A DNA stretch of 10,242 nucleotides from Micrococcales bacterium (GTDB lineage: Bacteria > Actinomycetota > Actinomycetes > S36-B12 > UBA5976): assembly GCA_024640585.1 (NCBI GenBank), contig JAHEEQ010000155.1:1-10242 (forward strand). The letters are read 5' to 3'. Under the pieces are notes generated by a model. The model saw nothing but the letters and a program-made list of their open reading frames with translations. It made no database searches and was not told where the DNA came from. Position numbers and translations under genes: made by a program. Positions 1 through 7,679 of the stretch are shown here, in pieces (within the stretch, counting starts at the first letter, position 1; every line of letters begins with the position of its first letter).

Positions 1-29
1 CGCTGCTCTATCCCCTGAGCTACAGAGCC
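1..29 (-). tRNA. 5' part of a tRNA gene (possibly tRNA-Arg), cut by the window edge
   Basis: Read on the minus strand from 29 to 1, the sequence shows a 7-nt acceptor 5' strand (GGCTCTG), the invariant TA at tRNA positions 8-9, a D-arm with GCTC/GAGC stem around the loop AGGGGATA, then A26 and the first bases of the anticodon stem. This is the standard bacterial tRNA 5' half. The anticodon, variable loop, T-arm and 3' end lie outside the window, so identity cannot be read. The AGGGGATAGAGCA pattern resembles several actinobacterial tRNA-Arg genes from memory, which is only a hint. The gene begins 13 nt after the hutG stop codon on the same strand. Confidence 0.8.
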
Positions 30-42
30 GAATAGTGCAAGC

Positions 43-936
43 CTAGGCGTTGTATTGCCTCAACCTGCCAGCGGCAATTTCTAGTAGGCAGAGTGCAACA
101 AGGCGCGTGGTTCGTTGGTCTACAGAGTCTTTACTGGAATCAACTTCGGTGAAGTCAATGGCTTTAACTTGTTGGTACTTTCCAACCTCGCGAGCAATAA
201 GGCGCAATTGATTTGCAGTGATTCCACCAGGAACACTTGCAGGGCAAGCAGGTGCAACTGCACGGTCGCAAACATCCACATCGATGTCAACGTAAATATT
301 TTCGCCTGCAATCGAAACCGCATTCGCAATAATTTCGTTGATAGTTGATTTATGAATCTCGCTACGTGGAATAACCGTGATGCCAAGCTCTTTTGCACGT
401 TTTGCATAGTTTTGAGAATTTGCAAAATCAGCAATTCCAATTTGGACTACTCGTTTTGGATTTAAACCTGTGTCAATTAAACGTCGTACAGGTGATCCAT
501 TGCTAATTCCATCGCGCAGATCGAAGTGCGCATCAAAAGTGATGAGTCCTGCATTACTTAAATCGTTGTTATTTATTGCTTGCATAACTGAGTAGGTGAT
601 TGAGTTGTCACCACCAATTGCAATTAGTAACGCATCTTTGTCGTGGTGATTCTGAATGAATTCGTGGACGTGGGCTTCGCCTTCTGCAAAATCAACATCT
701 GGAATATTCCCAAGATCTTTTACTTTCAAATCCTGCACATCTACGTCGAGGCTCAAGTTGTAAGTTGAGTAGCGAAGTAGTGCTTCGCGAACCGCAACTG
801 GAGTGAGGTGTGCGTTAGTCGGGCTAATTGATGTCTTGTGCGCTAGTACGCCAACTACTTCCAAATTTGGATTTGTAGCACCTGATTCGAGCCAATGCCC
901 AGCTCTTGGCCAGTTAAGGTCATCAGGCAGGCTCAT
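43..936 (-). CDS. hutG: Formimidoylglutamase (formiminoglutamase), arginase/agmatinase family
   Basis: Cytosolic enzyme predicted to hydrolyse N-formimidoyl-L-glutamate to L-glutamate and formamide, the last step of the four-enzyme hut pathway. From the chosen ATG the protein is 297 aa. Ureohydrolase metal-binding motifs are visible: GGDNS (about 108-112), DAHFD (135-139) and DIDVDVCD (217-224), plus SNGSP (145-149), which parallels TNGTP in Bacillus subtilis HutG. The Asn in GGDNS replaces the His of arginases; B. subtilis HutG, as I remember it, also has GGDNS, so this supports HutG over arginase or agmatinase. An in-frame TTG at 981 would add 15 residues (312 aa), but it eats into the short divergent region. 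The ATG at 936 gives an N-terminus ([12 protein letters not shown]) that looks family-like. It is divergent from hutU, and a tRNA gene follows 13 nt after its stop. Confidence 0.92.
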   Translation of the reverse strand: MSLPDDLNWPRAGHWLESGATNPNLEVVGVLAHKTSISPTNAHLTPVAVREALLRYSTYNLSLDVDVQDLKVKDLGNIPDVDFAEGEAHVHEFIQNHHDKDALLIAIGGDNSITYSVMQAINNNDLSNAGLITFDAHFDLRDGISNGSPVRRLIDTGLNPKRVVQIGIADFANSQNYAKRAKELGITVIPRSEIHKSTINEIIANAVSIAGENIYVDIDVDVCDRAVAPACPASVPGGITANQLRLIAREVGKYQQVKAIDFTEVDSSKDSVDQRTTRLVALCLLEIAAGRLRQYNA

Positions 937-1020
937 TTGGTTAAGAATAAACCACAATTGAAACGCAGTCGATACTCTCAAATGCTTGACCTTTTACTCA
1001 TAAACAGATGCACTTCGCTC
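937..1020. promoter_or_regulatory. Divergent hutG / hutUIH intergenic region
   Basis: These 84 nt separate the two divergent hut transcription units, so both promoters are expected here or slightly inside hutG. On the plus strand TTGACC at 986-991 is a good -35 match, but the hexamer 17 nt further (1009-1014, TGCACT) is a poor -10. On the minus strand TTGAGA (981-976) could be a -35, also with a weak -10. Neither gene has a clear Shine-Dalgarno sequence at the chosen start; leaderless or near-leaderless transcripts, common in actinobacteria, would fit. A weak symmetry, TTGA at 958-961 against TCAA at 978-981, is the only operator-like element I see. The function is inferred from position. Confidence 0.45.
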
Positions 1021-2691
1021 ATGAATTCACTGCATCTCCCAACCGGTCCACGTGTCCTAACCGCTGCTCGCGGTTCTTCTTTGAGTGCTAAGGGTTGGGG
1101 CCAAGAAGCTGCGATTCGAATGTTGCACAACAACCTTGACCCAGCGGTCGCAGAACACCCTGAAGAGCTTGTTGTTTATGGTGGAACCGGAAAAGCTGCC
1201 CGTAATTGGCAAAGTCTTGATGCAATCATTCGTACGTTAACAACTTTGGAAAATGACGAAACACTTTTGGTTCAGTCAGGAAAGCCAGTAGGTGTATTGC
1301 GCACTCATGAATGGGCGCCACGCGTCTTGTTAGCAAATTCAAATCTGGTTGGCGACTGGGCGAACTGGAGTGAATTCCGTCGGCTCGAAGAACTTGGCTT
1401 GACGATGTATGGGCAGATGACTGCAGGTTCATGGATTTACATCGGCACCCAAGGAATCTTGCAAGGTACTTATGAAACATTTGCTGCAGTTGCTCAGCAA
1501 AGTTTCAATGGCTCGTTAGCCGGAACACTTACTGTGACTGCAGGTTGCGGTGGCATGGGTGGAGCTCAACCACTGGCCGTCACAATGAATGAAGGAACTT
1601 GTCTGATGATTGACGTAGACGAAACCCGTTTACGTCGTCGCCTTGAAACTCGATACCTCGATGAAATTGCCGACAACCTTGATGATGCAATCGATCGCGC
1701 AGTTAAAGCAAAGAAAGAAAAACGTGCTATTTCGATTGGTCTAGTTGCGAACGCTGCAGTTGTGCTTCCAGAATTATTGAAGCGAGATGTACCAGTTGAC
1801 ATTGTCACTGATCAAACTTCTGCTCACGATCCACTTTTCTATTGCCCGATAGACACTGAATTCGAAAGTATGCGGGAAGAAGGCCGCGCAAATCCAGTTG
1901 ACTTCACAAAGCGTTCGCAATTTGCAATGGCGCGTCACGTAGAAGCCATGGTTGGGTTTATGGACAAAGGCGCAGTTGTTTTCGATTATGGAAATTCAAT
2001 TCGTGATGAAGCTCGCAAAGGTGGTTACGACCGAGCCTTTGATTTCCCAGGTTTTATTCCGGCCTACATCCGCCCGCTTTTTTGTGAAGGTAAAGGACCA
2101 TTTCGCTGGGTGGCTTTATCTGGTGATGCAAAAGATATTCACCGGACAGACCAGGAAATATTGAAACTATTCCCTGAGAATGATCATTTGCGTCGATGGA
2201 TAAATCTCGCGCAAGAACGTGTGGAGTTCCAAGGTTTGCCAGCGCGTATTTGCTGGCTCGGATATGGTGAACGAGACAAAGCCGGCGCGATGTTTAATGA
2301 TCTTGTCAAGAAGGGTGAAGTCTCCGCTCCGATTGTCATTGGTCGAGATCATCTAGATTGCGGTTCGGTCGCCTCACCGTATCGAGAATCAGAAGCGATG
2401 CTCGATGGCTCAGATGCAATTGCCGACTGGCCATTGCTAAATGCGATGGTCAATATTGCATCAGGTGCTTCCTGGGTATCAATCCACCATGGCGGCGGTG
2501 TTGGTATTGGTCGTTCAATCCATGCAGGTCAAGTAAGTGTTGCTGATGGTACGGATTTGGCTGCGCAAAAACTCGAAAGAGTTTTAACCAATGACCCAGG
2601 AATGGGTGTGATTCGCCATGTCGATGCAGGATATGAACATGCGGTGGAAGTTGCGCATGACAAAAATGTCAACATCCCAATGATGGACTAA
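1021..2691 (+). CDS. hutU: Urocanate hydratase (urocanase)
   Basis: Cytosolic NAD+-dependent enzyme that hydrates urocanate to 4-imidazolone-5-propionate, step two of histidine degradation. The 556-aa length matches the family (about 550-560 aa). The urocanase signature [10 protein letters not shown] is at about 403-412; its Cys411 corresponds to the active-site Cys410 of the Pseudomonas putida enzyme. Other hallmark stretches are [12 protein letters not shown] (about 175-186), [10 protein letters not shown] (263-272), [18 protein letters not shown] (441-458) and [14 protein letters not shown] (462-475). The reading frame is open upstream to 895, but that extension would run through the start of hutG and lacks family character, so the ATG at 1021 is preferred. 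No strong ribosome-binding site precedes it. It is the first gene of the hutU-hutI-hutH block, and hutI starts 2 nt after its stop. Confidence 0.96.
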   Translation: MNSLHLPTGPRVLTAARGSSLSAKGWGQEAAIRMLHNNLDPAVAEHPEELVVYGGTGKAARNWQSLDAIIRTLTTLENDETLLVQSGKPVGVLRTHEWAPRVLLANSNLVGDWANWSEFRRLEELGLTMYGQMTAGSWIYIGTQGILQGTYETFAAVAQQSFNGSLAGTLTVTAGCGGMGGAQPLAVTMNEGTCLMIDVDETRLRRRLETRYLDEIADNLDDAIDRAVKAKKEKRAISIGLVANAAVVLPELLKRDVPVDIVTDQTSAHDPLFYCPIDTEFESMREEGRANPVDFTKRSQFAMARHVEAMVGFMDKGAVVFDYGNSIRDEARKGGYDRAFDFPGFIPAYIRPLFCEGKGPFRWVALSGDAKDIHRTDQEILKLFPENDHLRRWINLAQERVEFQGLPARICWLGYGERDKAGAMFNDLVKKGEVSAPIVIGRDHLDCGSVASPYRESEAMLDGSDAIADWPLLNAMVNIASGASWVSIHHGGGVGIGRSIHAGQVSVADGTDLAAQKLERVLTNDPGMGVIRHVDAGYEHAVEVAHDKNVNIPMMD

Positions 2692-2693
2692 TT

Positions 2694-3875
2694 GTGTCTT
2701 CAACTCTACTTAAAAACGCAAAACAAATTATTACGAATTCTTCTGGTTCGCTATACGAAATAGATGTACTGGAAGATGCGTCACTGTTGTTTGAAGGTGG
2801 AGTTGTTAAGTGGGTAGGTGGCACTTCAGATGCACCTTCTGCCGATTCGGTAATAGATTGTACAAACAAGGTTGTGATTCCAGGCTTTGTTGATAGCCAT
2901 ACGCATTTGATTTTCGGAGGCGATCGAAGCAGAGAGTTTGCGGCACGAATGTCAGGTGAGAGTTACTCCGCTGGCGGAATTAATTTCACGGTCGAAAAAA
3001 CCAGGGCAGCAAGTGACGAAGAGTTGCGAGCAAATACCGAACGTTTAGTCGGTGAAATGTATGCCAGCGGCACCACACACTTCGAAATCAAATCCGGGTA
3101 CGGATTAACGCTGAAAGATGAAATTCGTTCTTTAAAAATTGCCCGTGAATTTACGAGTGATGTAACTTTGATGGCGGCTCATGTTGTGCCTAAGGAATAC
3201 GAAACCGGCCGAACTGAATATGTAGATTTGATTATCAATGAAATGTTGCCAGCAGCCAAAGGAATTGCAAAGTTTGTTGATGTATTTTGTGAGACTGGTG
3301 CGTTCTCTGTTGAAGAATCTCACCGAATTCTTAAAACTGCGAAAGACATGGGTTTTCAAATAAAAATTCACGCCAACCAGTTAGGGCGATCTGAAAGCAT
3401 TAATGTTGCGCGTGAAGTCAATGCAATTACCGCAGACCATGTTACTTATTTCAACGATGAAGACATTGCTAATTTAGCAAATTACGACATCATTGCAACT
3501 CTGTTGCCAGCTACTGAGTTTTCGACCAATAGCCCGTATCCAGATGCAAAGCGTTTAATAAATAACAATGTGACGGTTGCGATAGCATCAAATTGCAACC
3601 CAGGAAGCAGCTACACAACATCTATGCCATTTTGCATTGCAGTTGCCGTTCGTGAAATGAATTTCAGTATCGAAGAAGCTTTGTGGTCTGCCACAAAAGG
3701 CGGAGCTCTTGCACTTGGAGATACTTTGCGAGGAAGTTTGCAAATTGGTGCTCCTGCAGACTTGGCAATTCTCGATGCACCTTCGTATGTGCATCTTGCA
3801 TATCGACCAGGTGTGAATCTAGTAAATATGACTTATGTAAATGGTGAAGTTGTATACGCAAAAGGTGGAAAATGA
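2694..3875 (+). CDS. hutI: Imidazolonepropionase, amidohydrolase superfamily, with an unusual Asn at the metal-ligand Asp position
   Basis: Predicted to hydrolyse 4-imidazolone-5-propionate to N-formimidoyl-L-glutamate, step three of the pathway. The 393-aa length is normal for HutI. The metal-binding HxH lies in DSHTHLIFGGDR (His69, His71), a third ligand His226 in IHANQLG, a substrate-region His163 in AAHVVPKEYE, and His249 in ADHV. The C-terminal motif reads ASNCNPGSS, so Asn300 sits where family members have the catalytic, metal-coordinating Asp (Asp324 in B. subtilis HutI, motif TDFNPGSS). The codon is AAT at 3591-3593, one base from GAT. The rest of the protein is intact, so I annotate a full gene but flag activity as uncertain. 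The start is GTG at 2694, 2 nt after the hutU stop; the end overlaps hutH by 4 nt (ATGA), implying translational coupling. Confidence 0.93.
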   Translation: MSSTLLKNAKQIITNSSGSLYEIDVLEDASLLFEGGVVKWVGGTSDAPSADSVIDCTNKVVIPGFVDSHTHLIFGGDRSREFAARMSGESYSAGGINFTVEKTRAASDEELRANTERLVGEMYASGTTHFEIKSGYGLTLKDEIRSLKIAREFTSDVTLMAAHVVPKEYETGRTEYVDLIINEMLPAAKGIAKFVDVFCETGAFSVEESHRILKTAKDMGFQIKIHANQLGRSESINVAREVNAITADHVTYFNDEDIANLANYDIIATLLPATEFSTNSPYPDAKRLINNNVTVAIASNCNPGSSYTTSMPFCIAVAVREMNFSIEEALWSATKGGALALGDTLRGSLQIGAPADLAILDAPSYVHLAYRPGVNLVNMTYVNGEVVYAKGGK

Positions 3876-5377
3876 AAACTGTAGTTCTTAATTCAAGCAA
3901 CGTCACATTTGAAGATGTTGTAGCAGTTGCAAGACACGACGCCAAGATTGAAATTTCGGCAGAAGCCATCTCTGCAATGGAAAAATCACGCGCTCACATT
4001 GAAGCGATGGCACAATCAGATTTGCCTGTATACGGAGTTTCAACAGGTTTTGGCGCGCTTGCGAATCGTCACATTTCACCAGCAGATCGCAAACAACTTC
4101 AGCGTTCGCTTATTCGTTCGCATGCTGCTGGAACCGGTAATCCAGTTGAGCGAGCAGCAGTGCGTGCTTTGATGTTTTTGCGACTCAAGACTTTGGCAAG
4201 TGGCCGTACAGGCATTCGCCCGATAGTTGCGCAAACTATGGCTGCAATTTTGAACGCTGGAATTACGCCAGTCGTTCGAGAATTTGGATCACTTGGATGT
4301 AGCGGCGACCTCGCTCCACTTTCACATTGTGCGCTTGTACTGATGGGCGAAGGTGAAGCGGTTGATTTGAGTGGAAATGAAAAACCTGTGCCACAGCTGT
4401 TCAAGGATGCAGGAATACAAGCGGTTGAATTACAAGAAAAAGAAGGCCTTGCTTTAATCAACGGAACAGACGGCATGCTTGGCATGCTGATCTTGGCTCT
4501 ACACGATGCAAATCAACTTCTAGATGCGAGTGACATCATCACCGCAATGAGTATCGAGGGTTTGCTTGGAACTGATGCCGTGTTTAGACCGGAACTACAT
4601 GAGCCACTTCGCGCACATCCAGGTCAGACGCTTTCGGCAGCAAGAATTTATGCAGCATTGAAAGGTTCAGGAATTGTTGCATCGCACAAAGAGAATGACG
4701 ACCGAGTTCAAGATGCATATTCACTTCGTTGTGCGCCACAAGTAGCGGGAGCGGTTCGCGACACAATTTCTTACGCAACAGAAGTTGCAAAGCGGGAACT
4801 TGCTGCAGCTATCGACAACCCAGTTGTATTAGAAGATGGTTCACTTTCAAGCAACGGAAATTTCCACGGCGCACCTGTTGCATACGTTTTAGATTTTCTT
4901 GCAATCGCCTTAGCGGATTTAAGTTCAATGTCCGAACGCCGAACAGATCGAATGCTAGATAAAAACCGTTCGCATGGTTTGCCACCATTTTTGGCAGAAG
5001 ATGCTGGCGTGGATTCTGGTCTGATGATTGCGCAATACACCCAAGCCGGACTGGTATCTGACAACAAGCGGCTTGCGGTGCCGGCAAGTGTGGACTCAAT
5101 TCCAAGTTCTGCAATGCAAGAAGATCACGTATCAATGGGTTGGCATGCAGCCCGCAAACTTTTGCGATGTGTGGATAACACCCGCCAAGTACTTGCTATC
5201 GAACTAGTCGCTGCGGCTAGGGCTATCGAATTGAGAAGTCCACACTCACCAGCTGTTCGAACTGGCAAAGTTGTAAGCGACCTTCGCAAGGTTGTGCCAG
5301 GGGTAGGACCAGACCGATTCTTGAGTCCGGAGCTTCGCTCTGCAAATCTGTTCATTCAAACGCACAACTGGGCATAG
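3872..5377 (+). CDS. hutH: Histidine ammonia-lyase (histidase)
   Basis: Cytosolic MIO-dependent lyase that removes ammonia from L-histidine to give trans-urocanate, the committing step of histidine use. At 501 aa it is close to the usual length of about 510. The expected active-site residues can be placed by comparison with P. putida HutH: Tyr54, His84, Asn197 (INGTD), Gln280, Tyr283 and Arg286 (VQDAYSLR), Phe331 (GNFHG) and Glu417 (MQEDH). The tripeptide that cyclises into the MIO cofactor is Cys143-Ser144-Gly145 (GCSGDLAPL), not the common Ala-Ser-Gly; I recall the CSG form in other actinobacterial histidases. The ATG overlaps the hutI stop by 4 nt, with a GGTGG Shine-Dalgarno-like stretch just upstream. 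It is the last gene of the plus-strand hut block; a 158-nt gap follows. Confidence 0.96.
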   Translation: MKTVVLNSSNVTFEDVVAVARHDAKIEISAEAISAMEKSRAHIEAMAQSDLPVYGVSTGFGALANRHISPADRKQLQRSLIRSHAAGTGNPVERAAVRALMFLRLKTLASGRTGIRPIVAQTMAAILNAGITPVVREFGSLGCSGDLAPLSHCALVLMGEGEAVDLSGNEKPVPQLFKDAGIQAVELQEKEGLALINGTDGMLGMLILALHDANQLLDASDIITAMSIEGLLGTDAVFRPELHEPLRAHPGQTLSAARIYAALKGSGIVASHKENDDRVQDAYSLRCAPQVAGAVRDTISYATEVAKRELAAAIDNPVVLEDGSLSSNGNFHGAPVAYVLDFLAIALADLSSMSERRTDRMLDKNRSHGLPPFLAEDAGVDSGLMIAQYTQAGLVSDNKRLAVPASVDSIPSSAMQEDHVSMGWHAARKLLRCVDNTRQVLAIELVAAARAIELRSPHSPAVRTGKVVSDLRKVVPGVGPDRFLSPELRSANLFIQTHNWA

Positions 5378-5411
5378 AAAGTTACGCAAAGTAGCCAAGC
5401 GGTCACGCTCT

Positions 5412-5452
5412 GCCCGTATTTATCCGATTGTTATAAAAACGGGCATAATCGG
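5412..5452 (+). repeat. Nested inverted repeats between hutH and fruR (possible terminator, operator or alternative RNA fold)
   Basis: GCCCGT (5412-5417) pairs perfectly with ACGGGC (5439-5444). After one A-A mismatch, TTTAT (5419-5423) pairs with ATAAA (5433-5437), leaving the 9-nt loop 5424-5432. The first six loop bases, CCGATT (5424-5429), are exactly complementary to AATCGG (5447-5452) just downstream, so two overlapping pairings compete or could form a pseudoknot-like fold. The hairpin lies 34 nt after the hutH stop, where a hut terminator is expected, but there is no U-tract after it. It also overlaps -10-like hexamers, so a protein-binding operator is equally possible. Confidence 0.5.
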
Positions 5453-5483
5453 TCTTGAAATGTTGTGTTTTGGGGTAAAGAAT
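5432..5483 (+). promoter_or_regulatory. Candidate promoter region of the fru/pts block
   Basis: A new promoter is expected here because a different functional block begins downstream. TTGAAA (5455-5460) followed after 17 nt by AAGAAT (5478-5483) is the best paired -35/-10. Alternative -10-like hexamers are TATAAA (5432-5437) and CATAAT (5444-5449), both without a convincing -35. The choice among them cannot be made from sequence alone. Confidence 0.35.
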
Positions 5484-5501
5484 CCCGTTATTGGGTTTTA
5501 C
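5475..5501. promoter_or_regulatory. Imperfect inverted repeat, candidate operator for the DeoR-type regulator
   Basis: GTAAA (5475-5479) is mirrored by TTTAC (5497-5501), and inside them CCC (5484-5486) is mirrored by GGG (5493-5495); the two half-sites have unequal spacing (GAAT against T). It sits between the best candidate -10 and the fruR start, a normal place for autoregulation by a DeoR-family repressor. Assignment as an operator is inference from position and partial symmetry. Confidence 0.3.
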
Positions 5502-5520
5502 GCTTGCCCGAATCTGTTGA

Positions 5521-5526
5521 AAGGGA
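5521..5526 (+). promoter_or_regulatory. Ribosome-binding site of fruR
   Basis: AAGGGA ends 9 nt before the GTG at 5536. It supports that GTG as the true start, which also gives the typical DeoR-family N-terminus MYAPERHRAI. Confidence 0.7.
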
Positions 5527-5535
5527 TTACTCAAC

Positions 5536-6297
5536 GTGTACGCACCTGAAAGACACCGCGCAATACTTGAAGCGGTTTCTCGCGACGGTCGCGCATCTGT
5601 TTTGGATCTTTCCGAAGGATTAGCTGTAGCTCCAGAAACAATTCGCCGCGACCTCTCAGTTTTAGAACGGCAGGGACAGATTCGCCGAGTTCATGGTGGT
5701 GCAATTCCAGCTGGACGTATTGGTTTTGAGCCTTCAGTTGATTTGCGTCAAGAAACATTGACAGACGAAAAAGCACGGATTGCCCGCGCCGCAGTCAGCG
5801 AAATCCCAAAAGAAGGTGCAATCATTATTGATGCTGGCACCACAACGGGAGCGCTTTTGGATTTAATTCCAGAAGGTGTGGATCTAACAGTTGTAACAAA
5901 CTCAGTTTTACATGCTGCAGCACTTGCGCACCGTGAAGAAATCAATGTATTGATGTTGGGTGGCCGGGTTCGTTCACGCACGCTTGCATGTGTTGATGAA
6001 TGGGCACTTGAAAGTCTCAAAGGCTTGTATGCAGATGTTGCAATAGTTGGAACCAACGGAATTTCAGCAGCGCGAGGATTAACAACTCCGGATCGCAATG
6101 AAGCAAACATCAAGAATGCAATGTTGATGTCAGCTCGTCGCAGAGTTGTACTTGCAGACAATTCAAAATTTGGTGATGACCATTTTGCAAACTTTGGAAA
6201 ACTTGAAGAAGTTGATGTCGTAATCACTGACGTAGCTGTCGATGATGAAGTGGCTGATGAAATTGAAGCAATCGGCCCAATGGTGGTGCGAGCATGA
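5536..6297 (+). CDS. fruR: DeoR-family transcriptional regulator of the fructose PTS operon
   Basis: Probable sugar-phosphate-responsive repressor, 253 aa, normal for DeoR regulators. The N-terminal winged helix-turn-helix covers about residues 5-56, with the family signature ETIRRDLSVLE and RRVHGGA (34-56). The C-terminal sensor domain has the expected phosphosugar-binding motifs DAGTTT (99-104), TNS (121-123), LGGRVR (141-146), GTNG (172-175) and DNSKFG (208-213). Its place as first gene, overlapping fruK by 4 nt (ATGA), indicates autoregulation and control of the downstream fru/pts genes. By analogy with DeoR-type FruR of other Gram-positives the inducer may be fructose-1-phosphate; this is not shown by the sequence. 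The symbol reflects context and is different from the LacI-type FruR/Cra of enterobacteria. Confidence 0.9.
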   Translation: MYAPERHRAILEAVSRDGRASVLDLSEGLAVAPETIRRDLSVLERQGQIRRVHGGAIPAGRIGFEPSVDLRQETLTDEKARIARAAVSEIPKEGAIIIDAGTTTGALLDLIPEGVDLTVVTNSVLHAAALAHREEINVLMLGGRVRSRTLACVDEWALESLKGLYADVAIVGTNGISAARGLTTPDRNEANIKNAMLMSARRRVVLADNSKFGDDHFANFGKLEEVDVVITDVAVDDEVADEIEAIGPMVVRA

Positions 6298-7238
6298 TTA
6301 TTACAGTTACAACAAACCCAAGCATCGACCGCACATTGTCTATTGATGACTTCAAACCTGGTGGCGTAATTCGCGCCCAACTTGTTCGCCTAGATGCTGC
6401 CGGTAAAGGTGTAAACGTTTCACGTGCATTAGCTGCATACGGAGTTGAAACGCATGCACTGATGATTGGTGCAAGCCTTGGAAATGAATGGTTTAGCGAA
6501 CAACTAAAAGAGCAGGGTATTCCACACACATTTGTGATGGCTGAAGGTGTAACCCGTAGCAACTTGACTTTAGTTGAAGCCGATGGAAACGTTACAAAAA
6601 TCAATGAACCTGGTGTTGTAATGACACCTGAAATTCACGATCGCCTTTTGAAAGCTCTTGATTCGCTTCCACTAAATGGAAACACAGTTGTGTTTGCTGG
6701 TCGGTTAAATCCTGGCGCACCAGATGACACCTACCGTGAGCTTTGCCAACATGCAAAGAAACTTGGGGCACGTGTTGTTTTGGATGCGAGTGGAACTGCT
6801 CTTGCAAAAGCGATTACTGAAAATGGTCCAGATTTGATTAAACCGAATCAGTTTGAATTGAGTGGCCTTGTTGGTCGCGAACTTCATACAATCGATGACG
6901 CAATCGTTGCAGCTCGTGAAGTAATGAAACGCGGAGTTGGTTCAGTGCTTTGCAGTCTCGGAAAAGATGGTGCTATCTACGTGACAAACGACAAAGTTGT
7001 TCACGTTGAAGCAAAAACTCAGATTCATGGAACTCCAGTTGGCGCTGGCGACATTTTGCTTGCGACATTTTTGGCAGGCGGCGCGAACGAACATGCGCTT
7101 GAAGGTGCAGTGCAATGGTCGGCTGCATCTGTTGCACTTCCTGGAACAGCCATCCCAACGCCTGCTCAAGCGGCTGAAATTGAAGTATTGGTACATCACG
7201 ATGTTGATGTAAAACGAGAATTATCGGAGGCTGCATAA
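6294..7238 (+). CDS. fruK: 1-phosphofructokinase, PfkB/ribokinase family
   Basis: Predicted to phosphorylate fructose-1-phosphate (product of fructose PTS uptake) to fructose-1,6-bisphosphate with ATP, in the cytoplasm. It is 314 aa, typical for FruK. Visible motifs are TNPSID (7-12), where the Asp contacts the sugar, GKGVNVSRAL (37-46), the 1-PFK-type NEPG (104-107), KPN (183-185) and the PfkB C-terminal signature GTPVGAGD (246-253) with catalytic Asp253 and the anion hole before it. The PTS neighbours favour FruK over tagatose-6-phosphate kinase or 6-phosphofructokinase 2, which share the fold. The start overlaps the fruR stop by 4 nt, and the stop abuts the EIIA start directly. Lysine codons are 13 AAA to 1 AAG, the opposite of EIIC downstream. 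Confidence 0.94.
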   Translation: MIITVTTNPSIDRTLSIDDFKPGGVIRAQLVRLDAAGKGVNVSRALAAYGVETHALMIGASLGNEWFSEQLKEQGIPHTFVMAEGVTRSNLTLVEADGNVTKINEPGVVMTPEIHDRLLKALDSLPLNGNTVVFAGRLNPGAPDDTYRELCQHAKKLGARVVLDASGTALAKAITENGPDLIKPNQFELSGLVGRELHTIDDAIVAAREVMKRGVGSVLCSLGKDGAIYVTNDKVVHVEAKTQIHGTPVGAGDILLATFLAGGANEHALEGAVQWSAASVALPGTAIPTPAQAAEIEVLVHHDVDVKRELSEAA

Positions 7239-7679
7239 ATGTCTGTATTCGCTGCAAACCTAATTAATCTAGATTTGAAAGCAAATGACAAAGTTGCTGC
7301 AATTCGCGAACTTGCAGATCTTGCAATCGCAGGTGGTCGCGGAACCGATGCAGAACAAATTGTTGCCGATGTTTTAGCCCGCGATGAAATGGGTACACCG
7401 CAATTTGATGGAGTCGCAATTCCGCACGCAAGAAGTGCTGGCATAAGTGATGCAACAGTTTTGGTTGGACGTAGTTCGTCTGGAATTGTTTTCGATCCAG
7501 AAGAACCTGGTGCAGATGTGATTTTTATGATTCTTGTCCCAGAAGGTGGTGGCGATGAACACATCACAATTCTTTCGGGACTTGCCCGTCGATTGATGGA
7601 CCCAGAATTCACTGCAGCCTTAAGAACTTCAGCTTCCGCTGAAGAATTGGTTGCCGTTTTAGGAAATGGAGAAAACTAA
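7239..7679 (+). CDS. PTS fructose-type EIIA component (stand-alone)
   Basis: Cytosolic phosphocarrier accepting phosphate from HPr and passing it to EIIB. The 146-aa protein is a complete PTS EIIA type-2 (fructose/mannitol) domain. The phosphorylated histidine is predicted as His63 in GVAIPHARS. The second conserved histidine region is GGDEHITILSGLARRL (about 105-120). ATG follows the fruK TAA without a gap, with a strong Shine-Dalgarno CGGAGG at 7225-7230, 8 nt upstream and inside the fruK end. In many bacteria this domain is fused to EIIB and EIIC in FruA; here it is separate. A regulatory PtsN-type role is unlikely given the adjacent EIIB and EIIC genes. Confidence 0.93.
   Translation: MSVFAANLINLDLKANDKVAAIRELADLAIAGGRGTDAEQIVADVLARDEMGTPQFDGVAIPHARSAGISDATVLVGRSSSGIVFDPEEPGADVIFMILVPEGGGDEHITILSGLARRLMDPEFTAALRTSASAEELVAVLGNGEN

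Noticed and set aside
937..981. TTG at 981 as the hutG start (15 extra residues)
   Set aside because: TTG is a rarer start codon, the added residues are not family-like, and the ATG at 936 gives a plausible N-terminus and leaves space for divergent promoters. It is not fully excluded.
895..1020. In-frame upstream extension of hutU by 42 residues
   Set aside because: It would overlap the start of divergent hutG, is basic and low in family similarity, and the ATG at 1021 gives the normal urocanase length.
2694..3875. HutI as a pseudogene because of Asn300
   Set aside because: The frame is intact, full length, overlaps hutH by the usual ATGA and keeps all other motifs; a single substitution is not enough to call it broken.
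4099..4485. 128-codon minus-strand open frame opposite hutH
   Set aside because: It is a shadow of a highly conserved hutH segment including the MIO site; its Ser/Pro-rich translation resembles no family.
5748..6380. Long open frame on the minus strand (210 codons) opposite fruR
   Set aside because: It lies antisense to a clearly recognisable DeoR regulator, its translation is Ser/Thr/Ala-rich without family motifs, and it has no start context or neighbours supporting expression.
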